From NCBI RefSeq assembly GCF_002014985.1, contig NZ_MUXU01000039.1, forward strand, positions 1-64,000: a stretch of 64,000 bases of DNA, written 5' to 3'. A program made the position numbers and the translations under genes. A model generated the notes under the pieces. The model saw only the letters and a program-made list of their open reading frames with translations. It was not told where the DNA came from and did no database searches. Below, piece by piece: positions 29,454 through 38,748 of this stretch (its first letter is position 1; every line of letters starts with the position of its first letter). This DNA comes from Moraxella caviae. GTDB lineage: Bacteria; Pseudomonadota; Gammaproteobacteria; Pseudomonadales; Moraxellaceae.

Positions 29454-30392
29454 TTAGTTTGGTACCACAACCATCACACGGCGGTTTAGCTGACGACCTT
29501 CTTCGGTGTCGTTGGTTGCTACTGGACGTAGCTCACCAAAGCCTTGTGCGCTGATGCGGTTTGGTGCGATGCCATAATCTGTGATTAGTGATTGACGTAC
29601 GGCAGCAGCACGGCGCTCTGAAAGTGCTTGGTTGTAGGTTTCGCTGCCGCGAGAGTCAGTATGACCTTCTACAATCACTTGTGCGTCTGGATAGTCTTTT
29701 AGGAAGTTTGCCGCTTTGGTAACTTCTGAGCGGTATTGTGGTTTGATGTCTGATTTGTTGGTGTCAAACAAGATGTTCAAACGAATGTTTGGACGGGTTT
29801 CAACGTAGTATTCAGATTGTGGTGCTGGCACTACTGGTGCTGGTGCAGGTGCAACAACTGGTTCTGGGCAGTTGTGTGCTTGTACACGGCTGATTTGGTG
29901 TGCTTGACGATAAGTGCCTTGTAGTAGGTTTGCAGCAGTTTGTGCGTCTACTTGGCGTAGGGTTGGTTGGAAAGTGTTTGCGTCTGCTGCTACAGCAAAG
30001 TAAACAGTTTCACCAGCGGCAAGTTTAAGGTTTACTGCGCCTGCGTCTAGGTCGTTGATTTTAGCGGCAGTTGGAACAGCAGACAGTGCTACATCGCCTG
30101 CACATACGACGCTTGCTGAGTAGTGATTGTCTTGTACACTTACCAAGAAACGATCATCAAGACCGATGTTAGTGCTTGAATCTGGATTGGCAACGTTTTC
30201 AGTTGCAGGGCGGATAAATACCAAAGCAGCAGTGCGATCATCTAAAGCGATGTTTTGTACATCAGATACCATGCCTGAAGCTGATTTGTTCCATGTTACC
30301 ACGTTTTTAGCTGGAGTGGTCGTGCTGCAGGCGGTTAGGCCTACGACAGCGGCTAGGGCTGTGGCTAGGGGAATGTGTTTAAAAGATAGCAT
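29454..30392 (-). CDS. OmpA-family peptidoglycan-binding lipoprotein
   Basis: A 312-residue outer-membrane lipoprotein. The signal ends in a lipobox (VVGLTACSTT, Cys ~22). The middle domain is unassigned, with a Pro/Ala linker (APAPAPVVPAPQ). The C-terminal OmpA-like domain (residues ~200-312) has NILFDTNKSDIKPQYRSEV and VEGHTDSRGSETYNQALSERR, which binds meso-diaminopimelate in the cell wall. It lies 61 bases upstream of the Bap-like gene on the same strand and may be co-transcribed. OmpA-family proteins also accompany Bap loci in Acinetobacter, so a supporting role in adhesin display is possible. Confidence 0.9.
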   Translation of the reverse strand: MLSFKHIPLATALAAVVGLTACSTTTPAKNVVTWNKSASGMVSDVQNIALDDRTAALVFIRPATENVANPDSSTNIGLDDRFLVSVQDNHYSASVVCAGDVALSAVPTAAKINDLDAGAVNLKLAAGETVYFAVAADANTFQPTLRQVDAQTAANLLQGTYRQAHQISRVQAHNCPEPVVAPAPAPVVPAPQSEYYVETRPNIRLNILFDTNKSDIKPQYRSEVTKAANFLKDYPDAQVIVEGHTDSRGSETYNQALSERRAAAVRQSLITDYGIAPNRISAQGFGELRPVATNDTEEGRQLNRRVMVVVPN

Positions 30393-30711
30393 TGCAAATC
30401 CTTATAAAATAAGCGCGAAAATACGAGCAAAAATAGTAAACCAAACTTACTATCCATGCTTGCCTTGTTATGGTGCTGCAAAAATTGCAAGTTTTGGTTG
30501 CTTAATTATACTATACTTCTAGGCGGTGTGCACTTGTCTTAACAAAACTTGAACAATTATTCTGATAAATTTACAAATTTCAAATGACGGCTTGAAACTG
30601 GGTGGCTTGGGCACTAAAATCTCAATAAATTACAGCAAATTCACGATAAAAACATAAAAATACCGACTATTTAAATGCCGTATTTTCATAAAAATTTTGA
30701 GCAGTGAATGG

Positions 30712-30778
30712 ATTGAATTTATAAATAATTGAATTTGGTGAATGATTGAACTTAGTAAATGATTGGACTTGACAAATA
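30712..30778. repeat. Four degenerate 17-bp direct repeats
   Basis: Units related to ATTGAACTTAGTAAATG run end to end at 30712, 30728, 30745 and 30762 (lengths 16, 17, 17, 17). They lie in the 502-base gap between the OmpA-family gene and the tRNA array. The rest of the gap is AT-rich and shows no gene. Confidence 0.65.
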
Positions 30779-30856
30779 ATCTTGGGATTTGACCAGATGA
30801 CTGCTTGAGGGATTGGGTGGAATTTATGCTGTGTTTGGCTTTATTCCAAATAAGCA

Positions 30857-30889
30857 AAAACCCCTAAGACTGATTCATCTTAAGGGTTT
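30857..30889 (-). terminator. Terminator of the tRNA transcript
   Basis: Stem AAACCC-TAAGA / TCTTA-GGGTTT (one mismatch), 6 bases after the last tRNA on the minus strand and followed there by a T-containing tract. Confidence 0.8.
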
Positions 30890-30894
30890 GAATG

Positions 30895-30969
<75 letters not shown>

Positions 30970-30982
30970 GAAACTTGTAATA

Positions 30983-31056
30983 TGGAGCGGGTGGCGGGAA
31001 TCGAACCCGCACCATCAGCTTGGAAGGCTGAGGTTCTACCACTAAACCACACCCGC
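30983..31056 (-). tRNA. tRNA-Gly (anticodon TCC)
   Basis: 74 nt including CCA. Acceptor GCGGGTG/CACCCGC, anticodon loop CTTCCAA in stem TCAGC/GCTGA, T-loop GGTTCGATTCC. It lies 13 bases upstream of tRNA-Thr(GGT) in the transcript. Confidence 0.97.
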
Positions 31057-31075
31057 AGGGTAGAGGTAGAAAATA

Positions 31076-31159
31076 TGGTGGTGGGGGAAGGATTCGAACC
31101 TTCGAAGCTTTCGCGACAGAGTTACAGTCTGTTGGGTTTGACCGCTCCCCAACCCCACC
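31076..31159 (-). tRNA. tRNA-Tyr (anticodon GTA)
   Basis: 84 nt including CCA. Acceptor GGTGGGG/CCCCACC, anticodon loop CTGTAAC, and a long variable arm (CGCGAAAGC type) as expected for a class II tRNA-Tyr. Confidence 0.97.
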
Positions 31160-31250
31160 TGAGCGTCAGGACTTTTCAAATCATCAATGCGATGTTACTT
31201 TGAAAAGTTAAGCCCACAAACGGGGCTTTACCTGAATATTTTCTTAGGAA

Positions 31251-31326
<76 letters not shown>

Positions 31327-31620
31327 GGTGTTTCCTAAGTGGTGCGTATAATACCACATTTTCAGATGTGCGCAAGCTCTTTTTTCAAAAAATTTGATAA
31401 AAGTTTATAACTTATTGATTTTAAAATATATTTATTTTTAAATTTTTTTGGTAAAGTTGCGCACATTCATAGCCAAGTATCTTTTTTGCACCCTACTTGG
31501 TTTACTTTTAAATAAAATAAGTATGAATTGATGGGTTTTTGTTGAGAAATTAGGGTTTATAAGCCGTTATTTTTATCAAATTGAGCTGCACACCAAAAAA
31601 CAGCCAAAATCAGCGTTTAA
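31327..31620. other. AT-rich leader region upstream of the tRNA array
   Basis: About 300 bases of very AT-rich DNA between the tRNA array and the glcB terminator. It should contain the tRNA promoter on the minus strand. No gene or repeat recognised. Confidence 0.4.
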
Positions 31621-31648
31621 AAAAACCCAACCAAACGGCTGGGTTTTT
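31621..31648 (-). terminator. Terminator of glcB
   Basis: Perfect 9-bp stem AAAAACCCA / TGGGTTTTT, 28 bases beyond the glcB stop. T-runs on both strands. Confidence 0.88.
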
Positions 31649-31676
31649 ATCAGTGCAATCATTGCCATCAAAGCAA

Positions 31677-33839
31677 TCAATCCCCTTGATAGCCTTTTAA
31701 CTTCAAACGTGCCTTGTGCAGCAGCGGCTCGGTGTAGCCAGACGGCTGTACCGCACCTTTAAAGATAAGGTCGGCAGCGGCATTAAAGGCAATGTTATTG
31801 TCAAAATCATCTGCCATCGGACGATACGCAGGGTCGCTGGCGTTTTGTGCATCCACGACTTTCGCCATGCGTTTTAGTACGTCCATCACTTCATCTTTGG
31901 TTACGATGCCGTGCGCCAGCCAGTTGGCGACGTGCTGAGACGAAATGCGTAGCGTTGCACGGTCTTCCATCAAGCCCACGTTGTTAATGTCTGGCACTTT
32001 TGAGCAGCCCACGCCCAAATCCACCCAGCGCACCACATAGCCTAAAATACCTTGGCAATTGTTTTCTAGCTCACGGGTTTTTTCTTCGGCGCTCCAGCTG
32101 GTGTCGGTTGCCAGCGGAATGGTCAGCAAATCATCAAGACTTGGCACAGCAGCTTTAGCAAGCTCTTCTTGGCGGCTCATCACATTACACTGATGATAGT
32201 GCATGGCGTGAATGACAGCGCCAGATGGCGATGGTACCCACGCACAGTTCGCCCCAGCTTGCGGATGTTCAATCTTCGTGCGGTACATATCCGCCAGCTC
32301 GTCAGGCTTAGGCCACATACCTTTACCGATTTGCGCTTTGCCACGCAAGCCAGCACCCAAGCCAATGCCCACGTTACGCTCTTCATAGGCATTAAACCAC
32401 GTTTGCCCCTTAATCTCGCCCTTGCGCACAAATGCGCCCGCATTCATGGCGGTGTGGATTTCATCGCCCGTTCTGTCCATAAAGCCTGTATTGATAAAAA
32501 TGGTGCGGTCTTTGGCTTTTTCAATGCAGTTTTTCAGGTTTGCCGATGTGCGGCGCTCTTCGTCCATGATGCCCACTTTGATGGATTTGGCAGGCAAGCC
32601 GATGGCTTTTTCGGCACGCTCAAACAGCTCCACCGCAAACGCCACTTCTTCAGAGCCGTGCATTTTTGGCTTGACGATGTACATTGAGCCAGTGCGAGAA
32701 TTGCGCAAGGTATTTTCGCCACGAATGTCAATGGCGGTCAGCATTGGCGTGATGAGTGCGTCCATAATACCTTCAAAAATCTCTTCGCCATTCACCAAAA
32801 TCGCAGGGTTGGTCATCAAATGCCCCACGTTGCGCAGCAGCATAACCGAGCGGCCGTGCAAGGTTTTTTCGTTGCCGTTTAGGTCGGTATAAGTGCGGTC
32901 AGCGTTTAGCGTGCGTGTGATGGTTTTGCCATTTTTTTCCATCACTTCGCTCAAATCGCCCTTCATCAAACCAAGCCAGTTGCGATAGCCTTCCACTTTC
33001 TCTTCTGCGTCCACCGCTGCCACCGAGTCTTCTAGGTCTTGAATGGTGGTAACCGCTGCTTCTAGCACCACGTCTTTAACGCCTGCTTTGTCGGTTTGAC
33101 CGATGGCGTGTGTTGGGTCAATTTGGATAATGGCGTGCAAGCCATTGTTTTTTAGGATAATTTCACTTGGGTTGTCGGCATTGCCATTAAAGCCCACCAG
33201 CTTATCATCAGCCAAAGTGGCGGTTTTATCGCCCAAAGTCGCAACCAATTTGCCGCCATCAATCGCATAGGCAGTTACGTCAGCGTGCGAGCCGTCTGTC
33301 AGCGCAAAATGCTCATCTAGGAAATTTTTGGCAAATGCCACCACTTTTGCACCGCGCACAGGGTTGTAGCCCTTGCCTTTTTCTGCGCCGTCCGTTTCTG
33401 GGATTACATCAAAGCCATACAATGCGTCATACAAGCTGCCCCAACGTGCGTTGCCAGCGTTTAGCGCATAGCGAGCGTTACGCACAGGCACAACCAGCTG
33501 CGCCCCTGCGATGGTGGCAATCTCATCGTCCACGTTTTCGGTGGTGATGGTAAAATCCGCCACTTCTGGCTCAAGATAGCCGATTTCAGTTAGGAAATTT
33601 TTATAAGCGCCCAGCTCATAGGCGTTATTTTTGTGCCAATCGTCAATTTTGGCTTGCAATTCATCACGGCGAGCGAGCAATGCTTTATTTTTTGGGGTCA
33701 AATCCAGCACCACTTGCTCAAAATTTTTCCAATAAGTGTCGCTGTCTAGCTTCGCCACAGGCAGTGCTTCATTTTCAATAAAGTCAAACAAAATTTTATC
33801 AATGGCAAGTGCGCCTTTGGTGATACGTTGGGTAGCCAT
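31677..33839 (-). CDS. glcB: Malate synthase G
   Basis: A 720-residue enzyme condensing glyoxylate with acetyl-CoA to malate, the second step of the glyoxylate shunt. Length and the inserted alpha/beta domain fit the monomeric G isoform. Conserved blocks include [22 protein letters not shown] (in part), [13 protein letters not shown], the Mg-binding region in [13 protein letters not shown], and the C-terminal [17 protein letters not shown]. The start [17 protein letters not shown] is typical. It lies downstream of aceA on the same strand but is separated from it by a hairpin terminator, a REP-like pair and a palindrome, so it probably has its own promoter. Confidence 0.98.
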   Translation of the reverse strand: MATQRITKGALAIDKILFDFIENEALPVAKLDSDTYWKNFEQVVLDLTPKNKALLARRDELQAKIDDWHKNNAYELGAYKNFLTEIGYLEPEVADFTITTENVDDEIATIAGAQLVVPVRNARYALNAGNARWGSLYDALYGFDVIPETDGAEKGKGYNPVRGAKVVAFAKNFLDEHFALTDGSHADVTAYAIDGGKLVATLGDKTATLADDKLVGFNGNADNPSEIILKNNGLHAIIQIDPTHAIGQTDKAGVKDVVLEAAVTTIQDLEDSVAAVDAEEKVEGYRNWLGLMKGDLSEVMEKNGKTITRTLNADRTYTDLNGNEKTLHGRSVMLLRNVGHLMTNPAILVNGEEIFEGIMDALITPMLTAIDIRGENTLRNSRTGSMYIVKPKMHGSEEVAFAVELFERAEKAIGLPAKSIKVGIMDEERRTSANLKNCIEKAKDRTIFINTGFMDRTGDEIHTAMNAGAFVRKGEIKGQTWFNAYEERNVGIGLGAGLRGKAQIGKGMWPKPDELADMYRTKIEHPQAGANCAWVPSPSGAVIHAMHYHQCNVMSRQEELAKAAVPSLDDLLTIPLATDTSWSAEEKTRELENNCQGILGYVVRWVDLGVGCSKVPDINNVGLMEDRATLRISSQHVANWLAHGIVTKDEVMDVLKRMAKVVDAQNASDPAYRPMADDFDNNIAFNAAADLIFKGAVQPSGYTEPLLHKARLKLKGYQGD

Positions 33840-33889
33840 AATTTTTTGTCCTTAAAAATTGGTGTGGTGGTCGAAAATTGACAAGAAAA

Positions 33890-33956
33890 CCGTTCGTGGT
33901 GAGCTTGTCGAACCATGGCGGTTTTCGCTACCCTTCGACAAGCTCAGGGCGAATGG
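33890..33956. repeat. REP-like inverted pair with TTCGACAAGCTCA core
   Basis: Two oppositely oriented copies of a ~25-bp element sharing the core TTCGACAAGCTCA lie at 33890-33914 (as its complement) and 33931-33956. A third single copy is at 36849-36872. The core is one seen as a dispersed element in many bacterial genomes. Apparent open frames through it are translation artefacts of the repeat. Confidence 0.75.
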
Positions 33957-33984
33957 AAAACCGATTAAACCTTTAAAATTAAAC

Positions 33985-34023
33985 AAAAACGGTGCTTTGC
34001 GTGAGTTGCAAAACACCGTTTTT
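33985..34023. terminator. Strong hairpin between aceA and glcB
   Basis: Ten-base stem AAAAACGGTG / CACCGTTTTT extended inward by TTTGC / GCAAA, flanked by a T-run on both strands. It likely ends the aceA transcript. Confidence 0.8.
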
Positions 34024-34041
34024 ACGAACTTGGAAAACCAA

Positions 34042-34128
34042 GTGGCTAACGTCTTATACAAGGAAGGCGAACGCAGGTGTACAAGTAGTACATCAAGTGA
34101 GCCTGACGCCGTAGAAGCGTTAGTCCAC
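34042..34128. repeat. Nested palindromic element between aceA and glcB
   Basis: Three nested stems share one centre: outer GTGGCTAACG (34042-34051) with CGTTAGTCCAC (34118-34128, one bulge); middle GGCG (34066) and CAGG (34074) with CCTG (34102) and CGCC (34107); inner TGTAC with GTACA (34078-34092) around AAGTA. The element ends 8 bases before the aceA stop codon's far side. It is not a simple terminator. It could be a structured 3'UTR, a small mobile palindrome (MITE/REP-like), or a processing site. I do not recognise the family. Confidence 0.6.
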
Positions 34129-34136
34129 GCAGGTTT

Positions 34137-35735
34137 TTAGCCGCCAAATTGGTTCATGGTGTTCTTGCTTGCATCACCTGCTTTTAGCGCATTCTCACCA
34201 GAGAAAATCTCTTTGTGATCGTCGCCGATGTCAGAGCCCGCCATCGCTTGGTGCTTCACGCAAGCAATACCACCACGGATTTCTTTACGCTGAACGCCTG
34301 CCACATAAGCCAGCATACCTTCTTCGCCGAAGTAGCCTTTGGCAAGTTCGTGCGTTGATAGCGCTGCGGTGTGGTAAGTTGGTAGCGTGATTAGGTGATG
34401 GAACACGCCTGCTTCACGCGCTGCGTCCGCTTGGAAAGTACGGATTTTCTCGTCCGCATCACGCGCAAGCTCGCTGTCGTCATACTTGGCGTTCATTAAA
34501 TCTGCACGCTCGTAGCCTGACACGTCTTTACCTTCAGCAACCCAGCGGTCGTACGCTTGTTGGCGGAAGTTGATTGTCCAGTTGAACGATGGCGAGTTGT
34601 TGTACACCAATTTAGCGTTTGGCACTTGTTTTTTCACATCACGCACGAAGCTTGCGATGCCTTCTACGTCTGGCGTTGGCGTTTCGATCCAAATCATGTC
34701 CGCGCCATTTTGTAGTGAAGTTACGCAGTCTAGTACCACGCGGTCGTGCTGAGTGCCTTCACGGAACTGATACAAGCCAGATGGCAAGCGAGTTGGGCGG
34801 TGTAGTTTGCCGTTGCGCTTGATAAGGATTTCGTCTTCTTTGGCTTCTGAGATGTCAATTTCAGTGGTTTCAAGGTAGCTGATGTATTTGCTTGCCAAGT
34901 CGCCCGGCTCACGAGATACAGGGATTTTTTGGGTAAGGTCAGCACCTTCTGAGTCAGTGCGCGCCACGATTACGCCTTCGTCCACGCCAAGCTCCAAGAA
35001 CGCATAGCGAACGGCGTTGATTTTGGCTAGGAAGTCTTCGTGTGGTACGGTTACTTTACCTGCTTGGTGACCACATTGTTTTGCGTCTGATACTTGGTTT
35101 TCGATTTGGATAGCGCACGCACCTGCTTCGATCATTTGCTTGGTTAGCAAGTAAGTCGCTTCTTCGTTACCAAAGCCTGCGTCAATGTCAGCGATGATTG
35201 GCACAACGTGCGTTTCAAAGTTGTCGATTTGCGCTTCGATTTCTTTTACTTTTGCGCTATCGCCAGCAGCTTCAGCTTTTTGCATGGCGCGGAATAGATC
35301 GTTTAGCTCTTTTGCGTCTGCTTGACGAAGGAAAGTGTAGATTTCTTCGATCAGCTTAGGCACAGAAGTTTTTTCGTGCATAGATTGGTCAGGCAATGGG
35401 CCAAACTCAGAGCGAAGTGCCGCCACCATCCAGCCTGATAGGTAGATGTAGCGTTTGTTGGTTGTGCCAAAGTATTTTTTGTTGGCAATCATTTTTTGCT
35501 GAGCGATAAAGCCATGCCAGCAGCCCAAAGATTGAGTGTATTTGGTGTGGTCAGCGTCATACTCTGCCATGTCTTTACGCATGATGGCAGCGGTGTATTT
35601 GGCGATGTCAAGACCAGTTTTGAAACGGTTTTGTACAATCATGCGAGCCGCATCTTCTGGGCGAATGGCATTCCAAGTACCGCCAAGTTTTTCTTTTACT
35701 TTGCGAACGTGTTCTAGAGCAGATTGATAAGTCAT
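34137..35735 (-). CDS. aceA: Isocitrate lyase
   Basis: A 532-residue enzyme splitting isocitrate into succinate and glyoxylate. The catalytic-loop signature is SDAKQCGHQAGKVTVP, with KQCGH instead of the E. coli KKCGH, as in the longer Pseudomonas/Acinetobacter-type lyases. Mg-binding residues sit in IIADIDAGFGNEEATYLL, and WIETPTPDVEGIASF and YNNSPSFNW complete the active site. I take ATG 35735 (MTYQSALEHV): AAGGAA precedes it at proper spacing, and the upstream 43 codons look non-coding. Divergent from ubiC over ~480 AT-rich bases that must hold its promoter. Confidence 0.98.
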   Translation of the reverse strand: MTYQSALEHVRKVKEKLGGTWNAIRPEDAARMIVQNRFKTGLDIAKYTAAIMRKDMAEYDADHTKYTQSLGCWHGFIAQQKMIANKKYFGTTNKRYIYLSGWMVAALRSEFGPLPDQSMHEKTSVPKLIEEIYTFLRQADAKELNDLFRAMQKAEAAGDSAKVKEIEAQIDNFETHVVPIIADIDAGFGNEEATYLLTKQMIEAGACAIQIENQVSDAKQCGHQAGKVTVPHEDFLAKINAVRYAFLELGVDEGVIVARTDSEGADLTQKIPVSREPGDLASKYISYLETTEIDISEAKEDEILIKRNGKLHRPTRLPSGLYQFREGTQHDRVVLDCVTSLQNGADMIWIETPTPDVEGIASFVRDVKKQVPNAKLVYNNSPSFNWTINFRQQAYDRWVAEGKDVSGYERADLMNAKYDDSELARDADEKIRTFQADAAREAGVFHHLITLPTYHTAALSTHELAKGYFGEEGMLAYVAGVQRKEIRGGIACVKHQAMAGSDIGDDHKEIFSGENALKAGDASKNTMNQFGG

Positions 35736-36073
35736 GATAATTTCCTTAATGTTCATGGTGGTCAAAAGACCGTTTCTACTAACACCAAAAAGGCAAGTTG
35801 CGCTTGCATTTTTCGTATGCTTAGAATACCCAAAGCAACAGGATTTATCCAATATTATAATCAAATGTTTGCTATTTATTAAGAAAATACTACCATTATT
35901 TCGCTATTATAAATCTGCGTAATTTTACGGTAAATTTTATAATTGATTGATTTTTATAAGATAAATTACTTACATAAATTCACATATTTTTAATTAAACG
36001 CATAATATTTATTAAAAAATCTAACGAATTTTGATGAAAATTTGTCTAAAATTTGTGCTTGAAAAGCGTATTT

Positions 36074-36084
36074 TGTGCTAAAAT
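36074..36084 (+). promoter_or_regulatory. Extended -10 promoter candidate for ubiC
   Basis: TGTGCTAAAAT with hexamer TAAAAT at 36079, 135 bases before the ubiC start. Matches the TGTGNTANAAT class seen at other starts here. The surrounding 35736-36218 gap is otherwise AT-rich with no gene. Confidence 0.45.
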
Positions 36085-36218
36085 TGAACAATCATACACC
36101 TAAAATTAGCGCTTTTTTGGATAATTTTTAGCACCTTTGATGGCTGTCAAGCGCTATTTTTAAGCAGTAATCATTTTTAAGCACAAAACACATTTTATCA
36201 ATTTAACACGCAAGCACC

Positions 36219-36686
36219 ATGACACAGCTCACCACCCTTGCCGATTATTTGCACAGCACAGGCTCGCTGACCGCCCTGCTTGAAGCCAAAGCTGGCAAGG
36301 CTTTGACGGTGCAAGTGCTGTATGAAGGCTTTCGTCCGCTGACACGCCCTGAAAAGCAAAGTTTGGGACTGGTGCTGCACCGCCCTGCGCTTGGCAAGGT
36401 GCGCACAGTGGCGTTGTACGGCAATGATGCCGAGCCTTGGGTGCGTGCCACAAGCATTTTTCCTTTGGCGCATTTGACAGGCAGTGCAAAACGCCTACAG
36501 CACCTAAAAACCACGCCCATCGGCTATGTACTATTTAAGCGCAGACGCACGCTGCCGCACACACGCACGGTTCGCTTTGATAACGATTTAAACGCATGGG
36601 GCAGGCATACGGTGTACGATTGGTACGGCAAAAAACTGCTTATCAGTGAGTGGTTTTTGCCAGAATTTGCGGCAAGGCTTGGGTAA
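36219..36686 (+). CDS. ubiC: Chorismate lyase
   Basis: A 155-residue enzyme that removes pyruvate from chorismate to give 4-hydroxybenzoate, the first committed step of ubiquinone synthesis. Family pattern: VRTVALYGNDAEPWVRATSIFP, TPIGYVLFKRRRTLPHTRTV, and the C-terminal LISEWFLPEF with its conserved Glu. Length is normal (~165). ubiA is not downstream, unlike the common ubiCA pair; instead a repeat-rich gap follows. Confidence is good on pattern, short proteins of this family being divergent. Confidence 0.88.
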   Translation: MTQLTTLADYLHSTGSLTALLEAKAGKALTVQVLYEGFRPLTRPEKQSLGLVLHRPALGKVRTVALYGNDAEPWVRATSIFPLAHLTGSAKRLQHLKTTPIGYVLFKRRRTLPHTRTVRFDNDLNAWGRHTVYDWYGKKLLISEWFLPEFAARLG

Positions 36687-36728
36687 AGGCAGGTTTGGTT
36701 TATAGGTTGGATTGGCGGCAAATCGCAG

Positions 36729-36872
36729 GTTGGGTTAGCGCAGTCTTGTAAGCTGGGTTAGCGCAGCGCAACCCAACGATTAAGAGCTGACTTTAAACCA
36801 ATGTTGGGTTTTGGCTTTGCAAAGCCCAACTTACCTATCCAACCACAGCCCTTCGACAAGCTCAGAGCGAAC
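36729..36872. repeat. Cluster of dispersed repeats downstream of ubiC
   Basis: Copies of the GTTGGGTTAGCGCAG element at 36729 and 36752-36777 (full palindrome), a related palindrome at 36803-36830 with TTGGCTTTGCAAAGCC core, and a single TTCGACAAGCTCAG REP-like copy at 36849-36872. The 330-base gap between ubiC and the small exported peptide is thus mainly repeats. Confidence 0.7.
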
Positions 36873-37016
36873 AAAAAACTACACCAATTCACATTTTAGG
36901 CAATCGCTGAACTTGATAGATTTTCGTTCCACTCAACCCAACTTACCTATCGTCATTTAATCCAACTTACAAATTGGTTTGGCATTATTCATAGCACCTT
37001 TTAAAGAGAACTCATC

Positions 37017-37193
37017 ATGACAAAATTCATCATTGGTATCATTATTGGCTTACTTTTAAGCTTTGGCTTTGATAAAGTCTCCACCCACCTAAAGGCTGAC
37101 GAATGCCTAGACGCTGGCGGCAGTTTTGATTATCAAAGCGAAACGTGTGATTATGGCGATGGCGCACAAGGCAATAAAAATCACGGCAACTAA
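37017..37193 (+). CDS. Small membrane-anchored or exported peptide with paired cysteines
   Basis: A 58-codon frame starting ATG 37017 after AAAGAG. Residues 4-18 (FIIGIIIGLLLSFGF) form a hydrophobic anchor or signal. The remainder is acidic/polar with C30 and C44 in ADECLDAGGSFDY and SETCDYGDG, a spacing that suggests a periplasmic disulfide hairpin. The DECLDAGGSFDY motif looks like that of short conserved hypothetical proteins in other proteobacteria, but I cannot name a family. It precedes glyA by ~150 bases on the same strand with an intervening glyA promoter candidate. Confidence 0.6.
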   Translation: MTKFIIGIIIGLLLSFGFDKVSTHLKADECLDAGGSFDYQSETCDYGDGAQGNKNHGN

Positions 37194-37285
37194 ACTTGCA
37201 CGGCAAACAAATGCCCAATCATGAAAGAATTTCAGCTTAATTGAAATTTTTATCCACCAATTTACCGTGCATTTATGCCAAGATT

Positions 37286-37296
37286 TGTGATAAACT
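37286..37296 (+). promoter_or_regulatory. Extended -10 promoter candidate for glyA
   Basis: TGTGATAAACT (hexamer TAAACT at 37291), 51 bases before the glyA ATG. Confidence 0.45.
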
Positions 37297-37346
37297 AGCC
37301 ACGTTATTTTCACTTCTTAATCTTTTCACTATTGATAGGTTATTTT

Positions 37347-38606
37347 ATGTATCAAGAAATCTCACTACACGCCTACGATCCAGAGCTTGCCGCTGCCATG
37401 GACAAAGAAACCCAGCGCCAAGAAGATCACATTGAGCTGATTGCTTCTGAAAACTACTGCTCACCTGCAGTGATGGAAGCTCAAGGCTCATCATTGACCA
37501 ACAAATACGCTGAAGGCTACCCAAACAAGCGCTACTACGGCGGCTGTGAGCATGTGGACGTGGTGGAGCAGCTGGCGATTGACCGTGCCAAAGAATTGTT
37601 TGGTGCCGACTACGCCAACGTTCAGCCACATTCTGGCTCAAACGCCAACGCTGCCGTTTACCTTGCTCTACTAGAAGCGGGTGATACCGTGCTTGGCATG
37701 AGCCTTGCGCATGGTGGCCACTTGACGCATGGCGCAAGCGTGTCTTTTTCTGGCAAAACTTACAACGCCGTGCATTATGGCATTGACGAAAACGGTCTTT
37801 TGGACTATGACGAAATCCAGCGTCTTGCCAACGAACACAAGCCAAAAATGATCATCGCAGGCTTCTCAGCTTATTCACAAGTGATGGATTGGCAGCGTTT
37901 TCGTGAGATTGCCGACAGCGTAGGCGCATATTTGTTCGTGGACATGGCGCACGTTGCAGGTCTTGTGGCGGCTGGCGTTTACCCAAGCCCAGTTCAAATC
38001 GCTGACGTAACCACAACCACCACGCACAAAACCTTGCGCGGCCCACGTTCTGGTCTGATTCTTGCCAAGAAAAACGAAGAAATTGAGAAAAAATTAAACT
38101 CAGCCGTTTTCCCCGGCACACAAGGCGGCCCGCTGATGCACGCCATCGCCGCAAAAGCGGTTTGCTTTAAAGAAGCGATGAGCGATGAATACAAAGCCTA
38201 CCAACAACAAGTGGTGAAAAACGCTCAAGCGATGGCAAACACCATCATCGCGCGTGGCTATGATGTGGTGTCTGGCGGCACGCAAAACCACCTAATGCTT
38301 ATCAGCCTAATCAAGCAAGAAATCACCGGTAAAGAAGCCGACAAATGGCTTGGCGATGCGCACATCACCGTGAACAAAAACTCAGTACCAAACGATCCAA
38401 AATCACCATTTGTAACCAGCGGTATCCGTCTAGGCACGCCTGCCGTTACCACTCGTGGCTTTAAAGAAGCTGAATGCGTGGAATTGGCGAACTGGATTTG
38501 CGACATTTTGGACGCACGCGGCGATGAAAAAGTGCTTGCTGAAGTGCGCACGAAAGTTGCTGAAGTTTGCAAGCGTTTGCCAGTATACGAGCGTAACACC
38601 AAATAA
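37347..38606 (+). CDS. glyA: Serine hydroxymethyltransferase
   Basis: A 419-residue PLP enzyme interconverting serine and glycine with tetrahydrofolate, the main source of one-carbon units. Conserved blocks are [40 protein letters not shown], and the PLP-lysine region [33 protein letters not shown] is the folate-proximal C-terminal block. The start is ATG 37347 ([12 protein letters not shown]) with AGG upstream; an ATG five codons earlier is less well placed. Followed by a strong terminator. Confidence 0.98.
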   Translation: MYQEISLHAYDPELAAAMDKETQRQEDHIELIASENYCSPAVMEAQGSSLTNKYAEGYPNKRYYGGCEHVDVVEQLAIDRAKELFGADYANVQPHSGSNANAAVYLALLEAGDTVLGMSLAHGGHLTHGASVSFSGKTYNAVHYGIDENGLLDYDEIQRLANEHKPKMIIAGFSAYSQVMDWQRFREIADSVGAYLFVDMAHVAGLVAAGVYPSPVQIADVTTTTTHKTLRGPRSGLILAKKNEEIEKKLNSAVFPGTQGGPLMHAIAAKAVCFKEAMSDEYKAYQQQVVKNAQAMANTIIARGYDVVSGGTQNHLMLISLIKQEITGKEADKWLGDAHITVNKNSVPNDPKSPFVTSGIRLGTPAVTTRGFKEAECVELANWICDILDARGDEKVLAEVRTKVAEVCKRLPVYERNTK

Positions 38607-38647
38607 TCGCTCTTGCTGCAATTTGCACTTTGTAATTTGAAATCCAC

Positions 38648-38683
38648 AAAAAACCGCCCAGCGTGATCGTTGAGCGGTTTTTT
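38648..38683. terminator. Bidirectional terminator after glyA
   Basis: Stem AAAAAACCGC / GCGGTTTTTT with inner CA/TG pairing between glyA and the converging YgiC-like gene. Confidence 0.88.
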
Positions 38684-38748
38684 GGCTTTTAGGCTTTAAG
38701 CGTTTTGAGCTTTGAGCGTTTTAGCTTTTATTAAACCCAATTCAATTT

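Noticed and set aside
33859..34140. Plus-strand frame of ~93 codons between glcB and aceA
   Set aside because: Its translation (GELVEP, DKLRANG) is the known artefact of reading through the REP-like repeat, followed by the palindromic element.
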